DNA of 64,000 nucleotides from an uncultured Collinsella sp. (GCA_902470815.1 CABRHS010000001.1:124001-188000); one strand, 5' to 3'; positions 42,945 through 53,121 are shown, numbered from the stretch's first letter. The notes: generated by a model not told the origin, from the sequence alone. Numbers and translations are program-made.

Positions 42945-43058
42945 GTTTGAGATTACTCGATTTGCATGGGCCGAACGCATGCCAAAGCTTTTTGCCCGAT
43001 CGCGCGTGCCGCGCCCTGTGTTTAGAAGAGCTCAATTTCACTCAACAGCATAAACAGA

Positions 43059-43116
43059 AGTAAACATAATTGAAAAATTTTAGAAGAAACGTTTTATCAT
43101 TAGCGATAAAACGTTT
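43059..43116 (+). promoter_or_regulatory. Operator region upstream of phosphoketolase
   Basis: A perfect 12-bp inverted repeat AAACGTTTTATC (43087-43098) and GATAAAACGTTT (43105-43116), 6-base spacer, has LacI/CcpA-like AACGTT cores. An AGTAAACA at 43059-43066 resembles the TGTTTACT sites. Both lie 75-130 bases before the xfp ATG. Confidence 0.6.
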
Positions 43117-43190
43117 TAGCGTTTAGACTCGGAGTGACGAGATAAGGGGTTGGGAGGCAATGTCCCGTCCCCGTGTAGAAAGGGAAAGTC

Positions 43191-45710
43191 ATGACGCAGC
43201 CCGTAATCGGCACTCCGTGGACCAAGCTCGAGACCTCGGTGAGCGCAGACGCGCTCGCCGGCGTGGACAAGTACTGGCGTTGCGCCAATTACCTGTCCGT
43301 CGGACAGATTTATCTGCGCTCCAACCCGCTCATGCGCGAAGACTGGATTGACGCCAAGACTGGTGAGCGGCGCGACTTCGGCCGCGTGGACGTCAAGCAC
43401 CGCCTGGTGGGCCATTGGGGCACCACGCCGGGAATCAACTTCTTGTTCGGACATGTCAATCGCTTGATCGCCGATCACGGCCAGAATGCCATCTTCCTCA
43501 TGGGCCCGGGTCACGGCGGTCCCGCGGGCACCGCCCAGTCCCTGCTCGACGGTACGTACCGCGAGATTCGCCCCGACATCACGGACGACGAGGCGGGCCT
43601 CGAGAAGTTCTTCCGCCAGTTCTCCTACCCGGGTGGCATCCCGAGCCACTTCGCGCCCGAGACGCCGGGCTCCATCCATGAGGGAGGCGAGCTGGGCTAT
43701 ACCCTCAGCCACGCGTACGGCGCCGTTATGGACAACCCGAGCCTGCTGGCCGTGGCCGTGGTGGGCGATGGAGAGGCGGAGACCGCGGCGCTCGCCACCT
43801 CCTGGCAGTCCAACAAGCTGGTCAACCCCAAGACCGACGGCATCGTGTTGCCGATCCTGCACCTCAACGGCTACAAGATCGCGAACCCCACCATCCTGGC
43901 GCGCATCTCGGACGAGGAGCTCACCAAGTTCTTCGAGGGCATGGGTTACAAGCCGCACTTCTTCGTGGCGGGCTTTGACAATGAATCGCACGCCTCCATC
44001 CACGCGCGTTTCGCCGCGCAGCTCGAGGAGGTCTTCGGCGAGATCTGCGACATCAAGGCACGTGCCGAGATGGGCGACGAGACCCGCCCGGTGTATCCCA
44101 TGATCGTGTTCCGCACGCCCAAGGGCTGGACGTGCCCCAAGCACATCGACGGCAAGAAGACCGAGGACTCCTGGCGTGCGCATCAGGTGCCGCTTGCCAA
44201 CGCGCGCGACACCCATGAGCATTTCCGCGTGCTCCGTTCATGGCTTCGCTCGTACGGCCCCGAGGAGCTCTTCACCCCGGAGGGCCAAATCCGCGCGGAC
44301 GTGACCGCCTTTATGCCCACGGGCGACCTGCGCATCGGCGCCAACCCCAACGCCAACGGCGGCAAGGTCCGCCGCGAGCTCAAGCTGCCGGATATCCACG
44401 ATCACGAGATTCCCGTGGCGGAGAAGGGCCACGGGTGGGGCGCCACCGAGGCGGCGCGCGTGTTCGGCGCCTACACTGCCGACGTCCTGGCGAAAAACGA
44501 CGATTTTCGCATCTTCGGACCGGACGAGACCGCATCCAACCGCCTGCAGGATTGCTACGCCGCGACGAGCAAGCAATGGCTCGCCGGGCACTATGCCGAC
44601 GCCGACAACGACGACCTGCTCGCCCCGAGCGGCCGTGTGATCGAGCAGCTCTCCGAGCACCAGTGCGAGGGCTTCCTCGAGGCATACGTGCTCACCGGCC
44701 GTCATGGCGTGTGGTCGAGCTACGAGAGCTTCGTGCACGTGGTCGACTCCATGGTGAACCAGCACTGCAAGTGGCTTGAGGCAACTAAGCGCGAGATCCC
44801 GTGGCGAGCCCCCATTTCCGGCCTGAACATCCTGCTTTCCAGCCATGTGTGGCGTCAGGATCACAACGGCTTTTCCCACCAGGACCCGGGATTCATCGAC
44901 GTCCTGCTCAACAAGGCCAACGACACGCATGTCGTGAACGCGTATTACCCGTGCGACGCGAACATGGCGCTCGCGGTGGCGGAGCGCGTGTATCAGTCCA
45001 CGGACTGCGTGAACGCGATCTTCTGCGGCAAGCAGCCGGCGCCGACGTTCGTGACGGTGGACGACGCCCGCGCCGAGCTCGCCGAGGGCCTGGCCGCATG
45101 GGAGTGGGCGAGTACCGCCGCGAGCCTTGAGGACGCCGATCTGGTGATCGCGACGTGCGGTGACGTTCCCACCCTTGAGGCGCTTGCCGCCGTGGACCTG
45201 CTGCGCGGTCATGACGTCAAGGTATGGTTCGTGAACGTGGTTGACCTGCTCAAGATCCAGAACGCCTGTGAGAACGACCAGGCGATCTCCGACGAGCGCT
45301 TTGCTGAGTTCTTTGGCGCGGGCGAGAAGCCCGTCCTCTTCTGCTTCCACGCTTATGCGGGCACGATACGTCGCCTGATGTGGGCGCGTCCCGGCCACGA
45401 CGCCTGGTGCGTCCACGGTTATGAGGAGAAGGGTTCCACCACCACGCCGTTCGACATGCTGCGCTTGAACAACATGGATCGCTGGGCGCTCGCTGCCGAG
45501 GCCTTGCGCCTGGCCGATGCCGCTCGTGGCGACGCCGCGCACGCCGCGCAGATTGAGGCTTGGGAGGCATTCCGCCTCGAGGCGTTCGAGTTCGCCGTCG
45601 AGGAGGGCTACGACCATCCCGCCTTCACCGAGTGGGTCTGGCCCGATGCCGCCGCCAACATGGAGGGCGGTCTGAGCGCCACGCAGATGACGGCGGGCGA
45701 TAACGAGTAG
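43191..45710 (+). CDS. xfp: Xylulose-5-phosphate/fructose-6-phosphate phosphoketolase
   Basis: TPP enzyme splitting xylulose-5-P (or fructose-6-P) to acetyl-phosphate and triose (or erythrose) phosphate. 839 residues, slightly above the family norm of about 800. [36 protein letters not shown] and the TPP motif [20 protein letters not shown] are intact, as is the C-terminal [23 protein letters not shown] ribosome site. It would drain xylulose-5-P from the transketolase route encoded at 29114-30884. A separate strong operator suggests carbon-source control. Confidence 0.97.
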   Translation: MTQPVIGTPWTKLETSVSADALAGVDKYWRCANYLSVGQIYLRSNPLMREDWIDAKTGERRDFGRVDVKHRLVGHWGTTPGINFLFGHVNRLIADHGQNAIFLMGPGHGGPAGTAQSLLDGTYREIRPDITDDEAGLEKFFRQFSYPGGIPSHFAPETPGSIHEGGELGYTLSHAYGAVMDNPSLLAVAVVGDGEAETAALATSWQSNKLVNPKTDGIVLPILHLNGYKIANPTILARISDEELTKFFEGMGYKPHFFVAGFDNESHASIHARFAAQLEEVFGEICDIKARAEMGDETRPVYPMIVFRTPKGWTCPKHIDGKKTEDSWRAHQVPLANARDTHEHFRVLRSWLRSYGPEELFTPEGQIRADVTAFMPTGDLRIGANPNANGGKVRRELKLPDIHDHEIPVAEKGHGWGATEAARVFGAYTADVLAKNDDFRIFGPDETASNRLQDCYAATSKQWLAGHYADADNDDLLAPSGRVIEQLSEHQCEGFLEAYVLTGRHGVWSSYESFVHVVDSMVNQHCKWLEATKREIPWRAPISGLNILLSSHVWRQDHNGFSHQDPGFIDVLLNKANDTHVVNAYYPCDANMALAVAERVYQSTDCVNAIFCGKQPAPTFVTVDDARAELAEGLAAWEWASTAASLEDADLVIATCGDVPTLEALAAVDLLRGHDVKVWFVNVVDLLKIQNACENDQAISDERFAEFFGAGEKPVLFCFHAYAGTIRRLMWARPGHDAWCVHGYEEKGSTTTPFDMLRLNNMDRWALAAEALRLADAARGDAAHAAQIEAWEAFRLEAFEFAVEEGYDHPAFTEWVWPDAAANMEGGLSATQMTAGDNE

Positions 45711-45737
45711 CCGGCTTTCCCGAACGGTCATATATGA

Positions 45738-45773
45738 AAACGGTGCATCGCCTGTATGGGTGATGCACCGTTT
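45738..45773. terminator. Hairpin after xfp, possible terminator
   Basis: Twelve-bp perfect stem AAACGGTGCATC / GATGCACCGTTT with a 12-base loop. The U-run is short (TTT), so termination would be weak or the hairpin stabilises the 3' end. It works in both orientations. Confidence 0.55.
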
Positions 45774-45819
45774 GACGTTCGGTCGAGTCTTGAGTTCTCG
45801 TGAAGTATGGAGCGAACGA

Positions 45820-45911
45820 CCGGGATGGGTATTTCTTGGGCAAACATTCCGCAGGAAAGCCACCCGAAGGTGGCTTTCCGAGGGCGTTTGCGATGGGATT
45901 GCCCATCCCGG
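45820..45911. repeat. Three-tier nested inverted repeat between xfp and uspA
   Basis: Outer 10 bp CCGGGATGGG (45820) with CCCATCCCGG (45902), middle 6 bp GCAAAC (45840) with GTTTGC (45886), inner 11 bp GGAAAGCCACC (45854) with GGTGGCTTTCC (45869), loop CGAA. It lies just past the stop of the minus-strand uspA and beyond the xfp hairpin. Confidence 0.65.
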
Positions 45912-45925
45912 ACGATGGGGAGCGA

Positions 45926-46363
45926 CTACTTCACGACCAGGATGTCGCAATCGGTGTTGCGCAGCAGGAACGTTGAGATCGAGCCGAGCAGGGCGTACTT
46001 GATGGAGGAGAGCCCGCGCGCGCCGCAGAGCACCAGGTCGGGCTGGACGACGTCGAGCATCTCATCCTTGAGCGTCTCGCGGATGCGGCCGGCGCGGATC
46101 ATGACCTCGACGGAGGGGATGGCCTCGTTGGCCTTGGCCTCCTCGACCTGCGCGGCTATGGAGTTGGTGAACGCGTCCTGCAGCCCTTGGACCAGATCCG
46201 CCGGGTAGGAACCTGCGGATTCGAGCGCTGTGGAGTCGATGACGTGACCGATCACGAGCGCGGCGCCGTTGTTGGCAGCGACCTTGATGGCGCGGGCGAG
46301 CACGAAATCCTGCTGCTCGGTGCCGTCGAGTGCGACGAAAACCTTGGAATAACCCTCGTGCAT
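45926..46363 (-). CDS. Universal stress protein, UspA family
   Basis: 145-residue single-domain Usp. The N-terminal SKVFVALDGTEQQ and the C-terminal nucleotide-binding-like pattern LVLCGARGLSSIKYALLGSIS are typical; the classic GxxGx9GS spacing is approximate, so ATP binding is uncertain. GGAGG precedes the ATG. Monocistronic, divergent from uppP. A general stress role is the family default. Confidence 0.9.
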   Translation of the reverse strand: MHEGYSKVFVALDGTEQQDFVLARAIKVAANNGAALVIGHVIDSTALESAGSYPADLVQGLQDAFTNSIAAQVEEAKANEAIPSVEVMIRAGRIRETLKDEMLDVVQPDLVLCGARGLSSIKYALLGSISTFLLRNTDCDILVVK

Positions 46364-46406
46364 GGTAGCCTCCTTGGCCGATGGCGGCCCCTTGTTGGCC
46401 CGCCGT

Positions 46407-46435
46407 TTGGTGCTTTACCATGCCACAGTTATACC
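46407..46435 (+). promoter_or_regulatory. Sigma70-like promoter for uppP
   Basis: TTGGTG (46407-46412), 17-base spacer, TATACC (46430-46435). It gives an untranslated leader of roughly 190 bases before GTG 46630; the leader is GC-rich with no clear riboswitch. Confidence 0.5.
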
Positions 46436-46629
46436 CATATGCCATGGTGTGCGTCGGGTTATGCCGCGAACGGCGCGCTTTTTCGGTGCAGCGCGCCGGT
46501 GGGAGTGATAATGGACCGGTACGCGACGCGCCCGCGCGGTCTGAACCCGCCGGACCCGCGCCCGCGCATCCGAGCCCGCGCCGCATCGCGGCCGGGCCCG
46601 CGCCCGCACTTTACATCTGGGAGGTCCGT

Positions 46630-47565
46630 GTGGACATCATCGAACTGCTCAAATCCGCCTTCCTCGGCCTGGTCGAGGGCATTACGGAGTGGCTGCCCAT
46701 CTCGTCGACCGGTCACATGATCTTGGTTGACGAGTTCATCAAGCTGAACGTGACCGAGGAATTCTGGAACATGTTCCTCGTGGTCATCCAGCTCGGCGCC
46801 ATTCTGGCCGTATGCGTGCTGTTCATTCGCGAGCTGCTGCCGTTCGGCTTTGGCAAGACGCGTGAGGAGTGCCGCTCCACGTGGAGCCTGTGGGGCAAGA
46901 TCATCGTCGGCTGCCTGCCCGCTGCCATCATCGGCATCCCGCTCGACGACTTCATGGAGGAGCACCTCTACAGCGCCGGGGTCGTCGCCACCGCGCTCAT
47001 CGTCTACGGCATCGCCTTCATCGTGATCGAGCGCTGGCGCGCCAAGAAGCTCGCCGCCCGCGTCGCGGCCGAGGGCGTGACGCCGTCCTCGCGCGCGCAC
47101 GGCGCCCACTTCGCCGCGCCCGCGGCGGCTGCCGAGCCCACCGACGGCGGGGACTTCGGCGCCATCGCCACGCTCGACGACCTTTCGTACAAGACCGCCC
47201 TGGGCATCGGCTGCTTCCAGGTGCTCTCGCTGATCCCCGGCACGTCCCGTTCCGGTTCGACCATCATCGGCGGCCTGTTGCTGGGCACCACGCGCTCCGT
47301 CGCCGCCAAGTTCACGTTCTTCCTGGCGATCCCCGTCATGTTCGGCGCGAGCTTCCTCAAGCTCGTCAAGTTCTTCCTCAAGGGCGGTGTGTTCGACGCG
47401 AGCGGCATCGCCATTCTCGCGGTCGGCTGCATCGTCGCATTCGTCGTGTCGCTCGTCGCCATCAAATGGCTCATGGCGTTCGTCCGTCGCCACGATTTCA
47501 CGGCGTTCGGCATCTACCGCATCGTGCTCGGCGTCGCGGTGCTGGCGTACTTCATGCTCGTCTAG
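46630..47565 (+). CDS. uppP: Undecaprenyl-diphosphatase (bacitracin resistance protein)
   Basis: Membrane phosphatase recycling the undecaprenyl carrier of wall synthesis; 311 residues, with an extra Ala-rich loop around residues 148-190. Signatures EGITEWLPISSTGHMIL and SLIPGTSRSGSTIIGGLL are complete. GTG 46630 is used because GGGAGG lies 5 bases upstream; the frame is open far upstream without similarity. Confidence 0.95.
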   Translation: MDIIELLKSAFLGLVEGITEWLPISSTGHMILVDEFIKLNVTEEFWNMFLVVIQLGAILAVCVLFIRELLPFGFGKTREECRSTWSLWGKIIVGCLPAAIIGIPLDDFMEEHLYSAGVVATALIVYGIAFIVIERWRAKKLAARVAAEGVTPSSRAHGAHFAAPAAAAEPTDGGDFGAIATLDDLSYKTALGIGCFQVLSLIPGTSRSGSTIIGGLLLGTTRSVAAKFTFFLAIPVMFGASFLKLVKFFLKGGVFDASGIAILAVGCIVAFVVSLVAIKWLMAFVRRHDFTAFGIYRIVLGVAVLAYFMLV

Positions 47566-47670
47566 CCGACTTGCAACGCGGTGCGACGTGCACCATGCCT
47601 GTCCTTTGCATGTACATGGCGCGCACTCTGGCATACTGGGTGCGTGCCATTTTCTTCTGAAAGGTCTCGT

Positions 47671-48615
47671 ATGACGAATGTGTATTTCAACCATGACGGC
47701 GGCGTAGACGACCTGGTGAGCCTGCTGCTGTTGCTGCAGATGCCCGAGGCCCGCGTGACGGGCGTCTCGGTTGTGGACGGCGATTGCCAGATCGAGGCGG
47801 CTCTCGAGGCCTCCCGCAAGATCATCGACCTCTTTGGGGGCAAGCAGGCGGCCCTCGAGGTTGCGGCGTCGGACTCTCGCCCACATCATCAATTCCCCTC
47901 GGAGTGGAGGGGCTCCGCCTTCACCTTCGATGCGCTGCCCATGCTGAACGAGCACGGCGCGCCGCGCACGCCGATCGCCTCGCGCCCGGCCCATCTCGAT
48001 CTGGTGGACAAGGTCATGGCCGAGGAGGGCAAGACGACCCTGCTGTTCACCGGCCCCCTGACCGACCTCGCCCGCGCGCTGGACGCTGAGCCCGCCATCG
48101 AGGAGAAGATCGAGACGCTCTTTTGGATGGGCGGCTCGCTTGACGGCCACGGCAACGTGGTGGACCCGTGCTTTGACGGCACCGCCGAGTGGAACGCCTT
48201 TTGGGACCCCGAGGCGGTCAAGCGCGTGTGGGACTCGTCGCTCGAGATCCACATGGTGGGTCTGGAGAGCACCGAGGAGCTGCCGCTCACGCGCGACCTC
48301 TGCCAGCACTGGGCCGAGCTGCGCCGTTACCCGGCCATCGACCTGATCGGCCAGGGATATGCGCTGGTCCTGAATGTGGCGGCGAACAACGTGTACTACC
48401 TGTGGGATGTGCTCACCACCGTCTACTGCCTGCACCCCGAGATTGCCGAGGTTGAGCGCGTGCGCTGCGATGTCCGCGTGGACGGCGCCGCGGCCGGCCG
48501 GACCTTCCGCTGCGACGAGGGTCGCGAGGTGACGCTCGTGACGCACGCCGACCCCAAGCGCTTCTACGCGCTCGTCGACGAGCTGGCGATGTCGGCCGCT
48601 CCGGCCCTGTACTGA
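47671..48615 (+). CDS. Inosine-uridine-preferring-type nucleoside hydrolase
   Basis: 314 residues. Nucleoside hydrolases split ribonucleosides into base and ribose with a Ca-binding DxDxxxDD cluster. Here the N-terminus reads NHDGGVDDLVSLLLLL, so the first Asp is Asn while the later ones remain. TTLLFTGPLTDLARAL, FWMGGSLDGHGNV and AEWNAFWDPEA are well conserved. GAAAGG before ATG 47671. It complements the phosphorylase-based deo cluster downstream on the other strand. The Asn may alter metal binding or specificity. Confidence 0.85.
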   Translation: MTNVYFNHDGGVDDLVSLLLLLQMPEARVTGVSVVDGDCQIEAALEASRKIIDLFGGKQAALEVAASDSRPHHQFPSEWRGSAFTFDALPMLNEHGAPRTPIASRPAHLDLVDKVMAEEGKTTLLFTGPLTDLARALDAEPAIEEKIETLFWMGGSLDGHGNVVDPCFDGTAEWNAFWDPEAVKRVWDSSLEIHMVGLESTEELPLTRDLCQHWAELRRYPAIDLIGQGYALVLNVAANNVYYLWDVLTTVYCLHPEIAEVERVRCDVRVDGAAAGRTFRCDEGREVTLVTHADPKRFYALVDELAMSAAPALY

Positions 48616-48648
48616 GACCCATCGACCCTTCGACCCCACGGAGCCGAC

Positions 48649-48990
48649 ATGAACATCCAGATCTTCGGAACCAAGAAGAGCTTTGACACCAAGAAGGCCC
48701 AGCGCTATTTCAAGGAGCGTCGCATCAAGTTCCAGTTCATCGATCTCAAGGAAAAGGAGATGAGCAAGGGCGAGTTGCAGAGTGTGATGCGGGCCGTGGG
48801 CGGCATCGACGCCGTGATCGACCCTGATGCGAAGGATCAGGACGCCGTGGCCCTCATTACCTATCTCGCTGAGAGCCAGAAGTTCGACAAGCTGCTCGAG
48901 AACCAGCAGGTCCTGCGCGAGCCCATTGTGCGGAACGGCGCCAAGGCCACCGTGGGGTATTGCCCCGATACCTGGAAGGGTTGGGAGTAG
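48649..48990 (+). CDS. ArsC/Spx-fold protein lacking the active-site cysteine
   Basis: 113 residues. Start MNIQIFGTKKSFDTKKAQRY matches the arsenate-reductase/Spx fold, but the position of the catalytic Cys (usually CxxCRK-like) is Ser-Phe, so it cannot act as a Cys-based arsenate reductase. The C-terminal half, LLENQQVLREPIVRNG, fits the ArsC family. A Spx-like partner of RNA polymerase or another binding role is possible. It is 33 bases after the nucleoside hydrolase, probably cotranscribed. Confidence 0.75.
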   Translation: MNIQIFGTKKSFDTKKAQRYFKERRIKFQFIDLKEKEMSKGELQSVMRAVGGIDAVIDPDAKDQDAVALITYLAESQKFDKLLENQQVLREPIVRNGAKATVGYCPDTWKGWE

Positions 48991-49046
48991 GCCTGCCGGC
49001 GCATCTGCGCGAGAGCGATTTTGCCAAATCCAAAAGAAATGTGACC

Positions 49047-49073
49047 GGCGCCCCTTGCTAGGGGCGCCTTTTT
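49047..49073 (+). terminator. Intrinsic terminator after the ArsC-fold gene
   Basis: Perfect 9-bp stem GGCGCCCCT / AGGGGCGCC, loop TGCT, then TTTTT. Confidence 0.88.
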
Positions 49074-49138
49074 GCCGAATGGGGATGAGAAAAGAAAAAA
49101 GTGCGACCGTGCGACGAATGGCTGGGGTGCCTGGCGCG

Positions 49139-50350
49139 CTATTGGAGCTTGCTGAGGAAGCTCGTGCCCTCGCCATTGCCGGGAACGTCAAAGTTCTCCA
49201 GGATCGTCGCGCCTATGTCCGAGCCGGTCGGGCGCAGGCCCAGGTTCACGCCGCCCCGCATGGACGGGCTCCATGCGAGCAGCGGCACGAGCTCGCGGGT
49301 GTGGTCGGTGCCACGGTAGGTTGGGTCGTTGCCATGGTCGGCGGTGATGATGACCAGGTCGTCGTCGCGCATGGCCCCCATCACGCCGCCGAGGCGCCGA
49401 TCGAAGTCCTCGAGCGCGAGGCCGTCGCCCAGCGGGTCGCGGCGGTGTCCGTACACGGCGTCGAAATCCACCAGGTTGGTGAAGCACAGGCCGTGCCAAT
49501 CGCGGGCCATGACCTCGTCCACGTGGTCCATGCCGTCTGAGTTGCTCAGGTTGTGATGGTGCTCGCCAAAGCCGTTACCGCAGAGCAGGTCGTAGGTCTT
49601 GCCCACCGCGATGGTGTCGAGGCCGGCGTCGTGCAGGAAGTCCACGACCGTGGGGCCGGTCGGCGTCAGCCCATAGTCATGGCGGTTGGCGGTGCGGGTG
49701 AAGTCCGCGGCGCAGGTGCCCACATACGGGCGCGCGATGACGCGCCCCATGGTGATCTCGGGTCCGTTGATGAGGGTGCGCGCGTACTCGCAGATGCGGT
49801 AGAGCTCGTCGAGCGGGATCACGTCCTCATGCGCGGCGATCTGCAAGACCGAGTCGCCCGACGTGTACACGATCAGGTCACCCGTCTCCAGCTGATGCTC
49901 GCCGTAATCCTTGAGCACCTCGGTGCCCGAGTAGGGCTTGTTGCACACGATGTCGCGGCCGCTGAAGGCGCGCAGCTTGTCGAGCAGTTCGTCGGGGAAG
50001 CCCTGGGGGAAGTAGTCGACCTCGAAGCGCGTGGGCAGGCACATCATCTCCCAGTGGCCGTCGAGGGAGTCGTTACCCAGGCTGACGATGCGCGCGCGGC
50101 CGCAGGCGCCCGCCGGCTCGATGTCGGCGCTCACGCCCGCGAACGGCTTGCCGGGCCGCACGCGGCCGAGACCGAGCCGCTCCATGTTGGGGAGCGCGAG
50201 TGGCCGGCCTTGGTTGTCGATCCACCATTGGGCCATGTGGCCGAGGGTGTCCGCGCCGTCCGAGTTGTACTTGTCGGCGTCGGGCGCGTCGCCCACGCCG
50301 ATCGAGTCGATGACGATGGTCAGGATGCGGCGATACTTCTGAGTTGCCAT
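49139..50350 (-). CDS. deoB: Phosphopentomutase
   Basis: Interconverts (deoxy)ribose-1-P and -5-P. 403 residues, normal. Metal-site motifs DSIGVGDAPDADKY at the start and ITADHGNDPTYRGTDHTRE near the end are intact. ATG 50350 has AAAGGA upstream; an in-frame extension of 22 codons is unsupported. Last gene of the minus-strand nucleoside cluster. Confidence 0.96.
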   Translation of the reverse strand: MATQKYRRILTIVIDSIGVGDAPDADKYNSDGADTLGHMAQWWIDNQGRPLALPNMERLGLGRVRPGKPFAGVSADIEPAGACGRARIVSLGNDSLDGHWEMMCLPTRFEVDYFPQGFPDELLDKLRAFSGRDIVCNKPYSGTEVLKDYGEHQLETGDLIVYTSGDSVLQIAAHEDVIPLDELYRICEYARTLINGPEITMGRVIARPYVGTCAADFTRTANRHDYGLTPTGPTVVDFLHDAGLDTIAVGKTYDLLCGNGFGEHHHNLSNSDGMDHVDEVMARDWHGLCFTNLVDFDAVYGHRRDPLGDGLALEDFDRRLGGVMGAMRDDDLVIITADHGNDPTYRGTDHTRELVPLLAWSPSMRGGVNLGLRPTGSDIGATILENFDVPGNGEGTSFLSKLQ

Positions 50351-50425
50351 GAAAGGTCCTTTGAGAACGATGAAAGCCCCGAGCGCGCGATTGCGGTGCT
50401 CGGGGCGACGGTGCATGTGCGGTGC

Positions 50426-51097
50426 TTAGGCGTCGAGCTCGCTCAGGATGGCGATGCTCGCGGAGACGCCCAGGCGGTTGGCGCCGGCCTCGATCATGGC
50501 CTCGGCGTCGGCGAGGGTGCGGATGCCGCCTGCGGCCTTTACGCCGAAGTCGGGCCCAACGGTCTCGCGCATGAGGCGCACGTCCTCGACGGTGGCGCCG
50601 CCGGTGGAGAAGCCGGTGGAGGTCTTCACGAAGTCCGCGCCACCCTCGACGGTGAGGCGGCTCGCGCGGACCTTCTCCTCCTCGGTGAGCAGGCAGCATT
50701 CGATGATGACCTTGAGGTGCGCGCCGCCGGCGTGAGCGGCCTCGGCCACGGCGGCGATGTCGGCGCGGACGATGTCGTCGTTACCGGCCTTGAGCTCGCC
50801 GATGTTGATGACCATGTCGACCTCGCGAGCACCGGCGGTCACCACGTCGGCGGTCTCGGCGGCCTTGGCGGCGGTGGACATGGCGCCCAGCGGGAAGCCG
50901 ATGACCGCGCAGGTCATGACATCGGTGCCCTCGAGGGCGGCGGCGACGCGCGGGACCCAATAGCCGTTCACGCATACGGAGGCGGTGTTCAGCTCGCGCG
51001 CCTCAGCGGCGACGCGGTCGATCTGCTCGGCGGTGGCGTCCGCCTTGAGCAGGGTGTGGTCCATGTACTTGGCGAGTTCGGATTTGGTGAGGGACAT
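50426..51097 (-). CDS. deoC: Deoxyribose-phosphate aldolase
   Basis: Splits deoxyribose-5-P into acetaldehyde and glyceraldehyde-3-P. 223 residues. Schiff-base Lys lies in [22 protein letters not shown] and [13 protein letters not shown] are typical. AAGGAA before the ATG. Its products link nucleoside breakdown to glycolysis. Confidence 0.96.
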   Translation of the reverse strand: MSLTKSELAKYMDHTLLKADATAEQIDRVAAEARELNTASVCVNGYWVPRVAAALEGTDVMTCAVIGFPLGAMSTAAKAAETADVVTAGAREVDMVINIGELKAGNDDIVRADIAAVAEAAHAGGAHLKVIIECCLLTEEEKVRASRLTVEGGADFVKTSTGFSTGGATVEDVRLMRETVGPDFGVKAAGGIRTLADAEAMIEAGANRLGVSASIAILSELDA

Positions 51098-51179
51098 GGC
51101 GGTTCCTTTCGCTTGGCGCCCCGGTGGGGCGATGAGTGCAATGTGCCATGTGGGGCGTATACCCCATGGGCGGGTCTGA

Positions 51180-52511
51180 TTATGCGTACGTCGCGCCGGA
51201 CGCCGTGACGCTTGCGTAGAGCAGGGGCTCGACGGGCGGCTCTTGCGGTCCGTACGTGTACGCGCTGGAGAGCGTGGTCAGGCCGGTGGCGAGCTTCCCC
51301 GCATCGTTGGCGTGGACGATGGCGACGGGCTCCCCGTCTTCCACGGGGTCGCCGTAGTTCTTGAGCAGCGTGATGCCGCAGCTGTGGTCAATCTGGTCAT
51401 CCATGGTGACGCGTCCGCCGCCGAGCTCGGCGGACGCCACGCCCACGCGCTCGGTGTCGATTCGCGTGACGAAGCCCGCGCACGGTGCGCATAGAGTTTC
51501 GTGCAGGCTTGCCTGCGGGAGCAGCGAGGGGTCGTCTATGACGCGCACGTCTCCGCCCTGTGCGGCGACGATCTCCTTGAGCTTTGCGAGGGCCGAGCCG
51601 TCCTCGATCACACGGTGGGCCCGTGCTTCGGCCTCATCGTGATCAAAGCGGCCCGTGAGCTCGAGCAGGTCGCTGGCGAGCATGATCGCCTCGTGCTCGA
51701 GATCTGCCGGCCCGCGTCCGCGCAGGGTCTCTATGACCTCGGCGACCTCGAGCGCGTTGCCGATGTTGTGGCCCAGCGGGCGGTCCATGTTGGTGATGAG
51801 CGCTTTTACGCGGCGCCCCATGCCCTCGCCGATGTCGACCATGGCGCGTGCGAGCTCGACGGCATCGGGCACGGTCTTCATGAAGGCGCCCGAGCCGACC
51901 TTGACGTCGAGCAGGATGCAGCCCGACCCCGCGGCGAGCTTCTTGCTCATGATCGAGCTGGCGATGAGCGGGATGCAGCTCACCGTGGCGGTGACGTCGC
52001 GCAGGGCGTAGATGAGCTTGTCGGCTGGTACGAGGTTGCCCGTCTGGCCGATGATGGAGGCTCCGTGTTCTCGCACGCAGGAGAGGAACGCCTCGTCGGT
52101 GAGGGCGGTGTCGAAGCCGGGAATGCTCTCGAGCTTGTCCACGGTGCCCCCGGTGTGGCCGAGCCCGCGCCCGGTCATCTTGGCGACGAAGGTGCGCCCC
52201 GGGTCCATGGCGGCGAGCATGGGCACCACGGCGAGCGAGGTCTTATCGCCCACGCCGCCGGTGGAGTGCTTGTCCACGGTGGCGCCCGGTATGCTGGAGA
52301 GGTCCATGACGTCGCCGGAGTTCATCATGTGCAGGGTGAGCAGGCGCGTCTCCTCCGCCGTCATGCCGCGCAGGTAGATGGCCATGAGCAGGGCGCTCGC
52401 CTGGTAGTCGGGGATGTCTCCGGCGGTGTAGCCGTTCACGAAGAAGGCGATCTCCGCGTCGCTGAGCGCGCCGCCGTCGCGCTTCTTCTCGATGATGTCG
52501 TACATGCGCAT
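51180..52511 (-). CDS. deoA: Pyrimidine-nucleoside/thymidine phosphorylase
   Basis: Phosphorolysis of thymidine or uridine to base and (deoxy)ribose-1-P. 443 residues. The family signature around [11 protein letters not shown] and [21 protein letters not shown], plus [14 protein letters not shown], is present. ATG 52511 has GGAG 8 bases upstream; the longer frame is not conserved. It may be the bifunctional Pdp rather than strict DeoA. It is 31 bases after cdd on the same strand. Confidence 0.95.
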   Translation of the reverse strand: MRMYDIIEKKRDGGALSDAEIAFFVNGYTAGDIPDYQASALLMAIYLRGMTAEETRLLTLHMMNSGDVMDLSSIPGATVDKHSTGGVGDKTSLAVVPMLAAMDPGRTFVAKMTGRGLGHTGGTVDKLESIPGFDTALTDEAFLSCVREHGASIIGQTGNLVPADKLIYALRDVTATVSCIPLIASSIMSKKLAAGSGCILLDVKVGSGAFMKTVPDAVELARAMVDIGEGMGRRVKALITNMDRPLGHNIGNALEVAEVIETLRGRGPADLEHEAIMLASDLLELTGRFDHDEAEARAHRVIEDGSALAKLKEIVAAQGGDVRVIDDPSLLPQASLHETLCAPCAGFVTRIDTERVGVASAELGGGRVTMDDQIDHSCGITLLKNYGDPVEDGEPVAIVHANDAGKLATGLTTLSSAYTYGPQEPPVEPLLYASVTASGATYA

Positions 52512-52542
52512 GGCGCGCTCCAATCTGACGGGGTCCGCGGCC

Positions 52543-52962
52543 CTAGCGCCCGAGGTTCTCCGGCCCAAAGCCGTAGGGGAGAAGCTCTTCGAGGGCGGCC
52601 TCGACAAACTCATCGGGGCTCGTCCCCATGAGGATGCGGAAGGTGGCCGGGTCGCAGAACTCGCGCATCACCTGACGGCAGACGCCGCATGGCGCGCACA
52701 GCTCGCGTATGGGCTCGCCTGCGGGTCCCCCCACAACCGCGATCGCCGTGAAGTCGCGGTGGCCATCGAAGATGGCGCGGAAGAACGCCGTGCGCTCAGC
52801 GCAATTTCCCGGCGAATAGGCCGCGTTCTCGATGTTGCAGCCGCCGTACACGGTCCCGTCGGCGCACAGCAGCGCCGCCCCGACGGCGAAGTTCGAGTAC
52901 GGGGAGTACGAGTTCTCCCGAGCCGCGATGGCAGCCCGCACAAGTTCAAGGTCGCTTATCAT
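52543..52962 (-). CDS. cdd: Cytidine deaminase
   Basis: Zinc enzyme turning (deoxy)cytidine into (deoxy)uridine for the downstream phosphorylase. 139 residues. Zinc and catalytic motifs NCAERTAFF and CAPCGVCRQ are intact. ATG 52962 follows GAGGAGCG. Preceded, in transcription order, by the palindromic element 53007-53121. Confidence 0.96.
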   Translation of the reverse strand: MISDLELVRAAIAARENSYSPYSNFAVGAALLCADGTVYGGCNIENAAYSPGNCAERTAFFRAIFDGHRDFTAIAVVGGPAGEPIRELCAPCGVCRQVMREFCDPATFRILMGTSPDEFVEAALEELLPYGFGPENLGR

Positions 52963-53006
52963 TTCGCTCCTCTTCGATATTGGATGGCTGGCCCCTGGTA
53001 AACGCA

Positions 53007-53121
53007 GGGTGCCCAGGGCGCATATCGTCCGATGCGAGTTCCGCACGAGCCGGAGGGTCCAGTGGACCCTCCGTGCGAGCAGGACTGTCCGAGCAGCGGA
53101 TGATATGCACCCCGGGCACCC
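53007..53121. repeat. Inverted-repeat-bounded element D inside the nucleoside cluster
   Basis: Arms GGGTGCCC..GCATATC and its near-complement (53007-53030 with about 53098-53121, three mismatches) enclose an inner perfect 9-bp hairpin GGAGGGTCC / GGACCCTCC (53052-53072). TGCGAGCAGGACTG at 53074-53087 recurs directly at 53141-53154. It lies in the 235-base gap between cdd and the permease gene, where no gene is supported. Confidence 0.65.
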
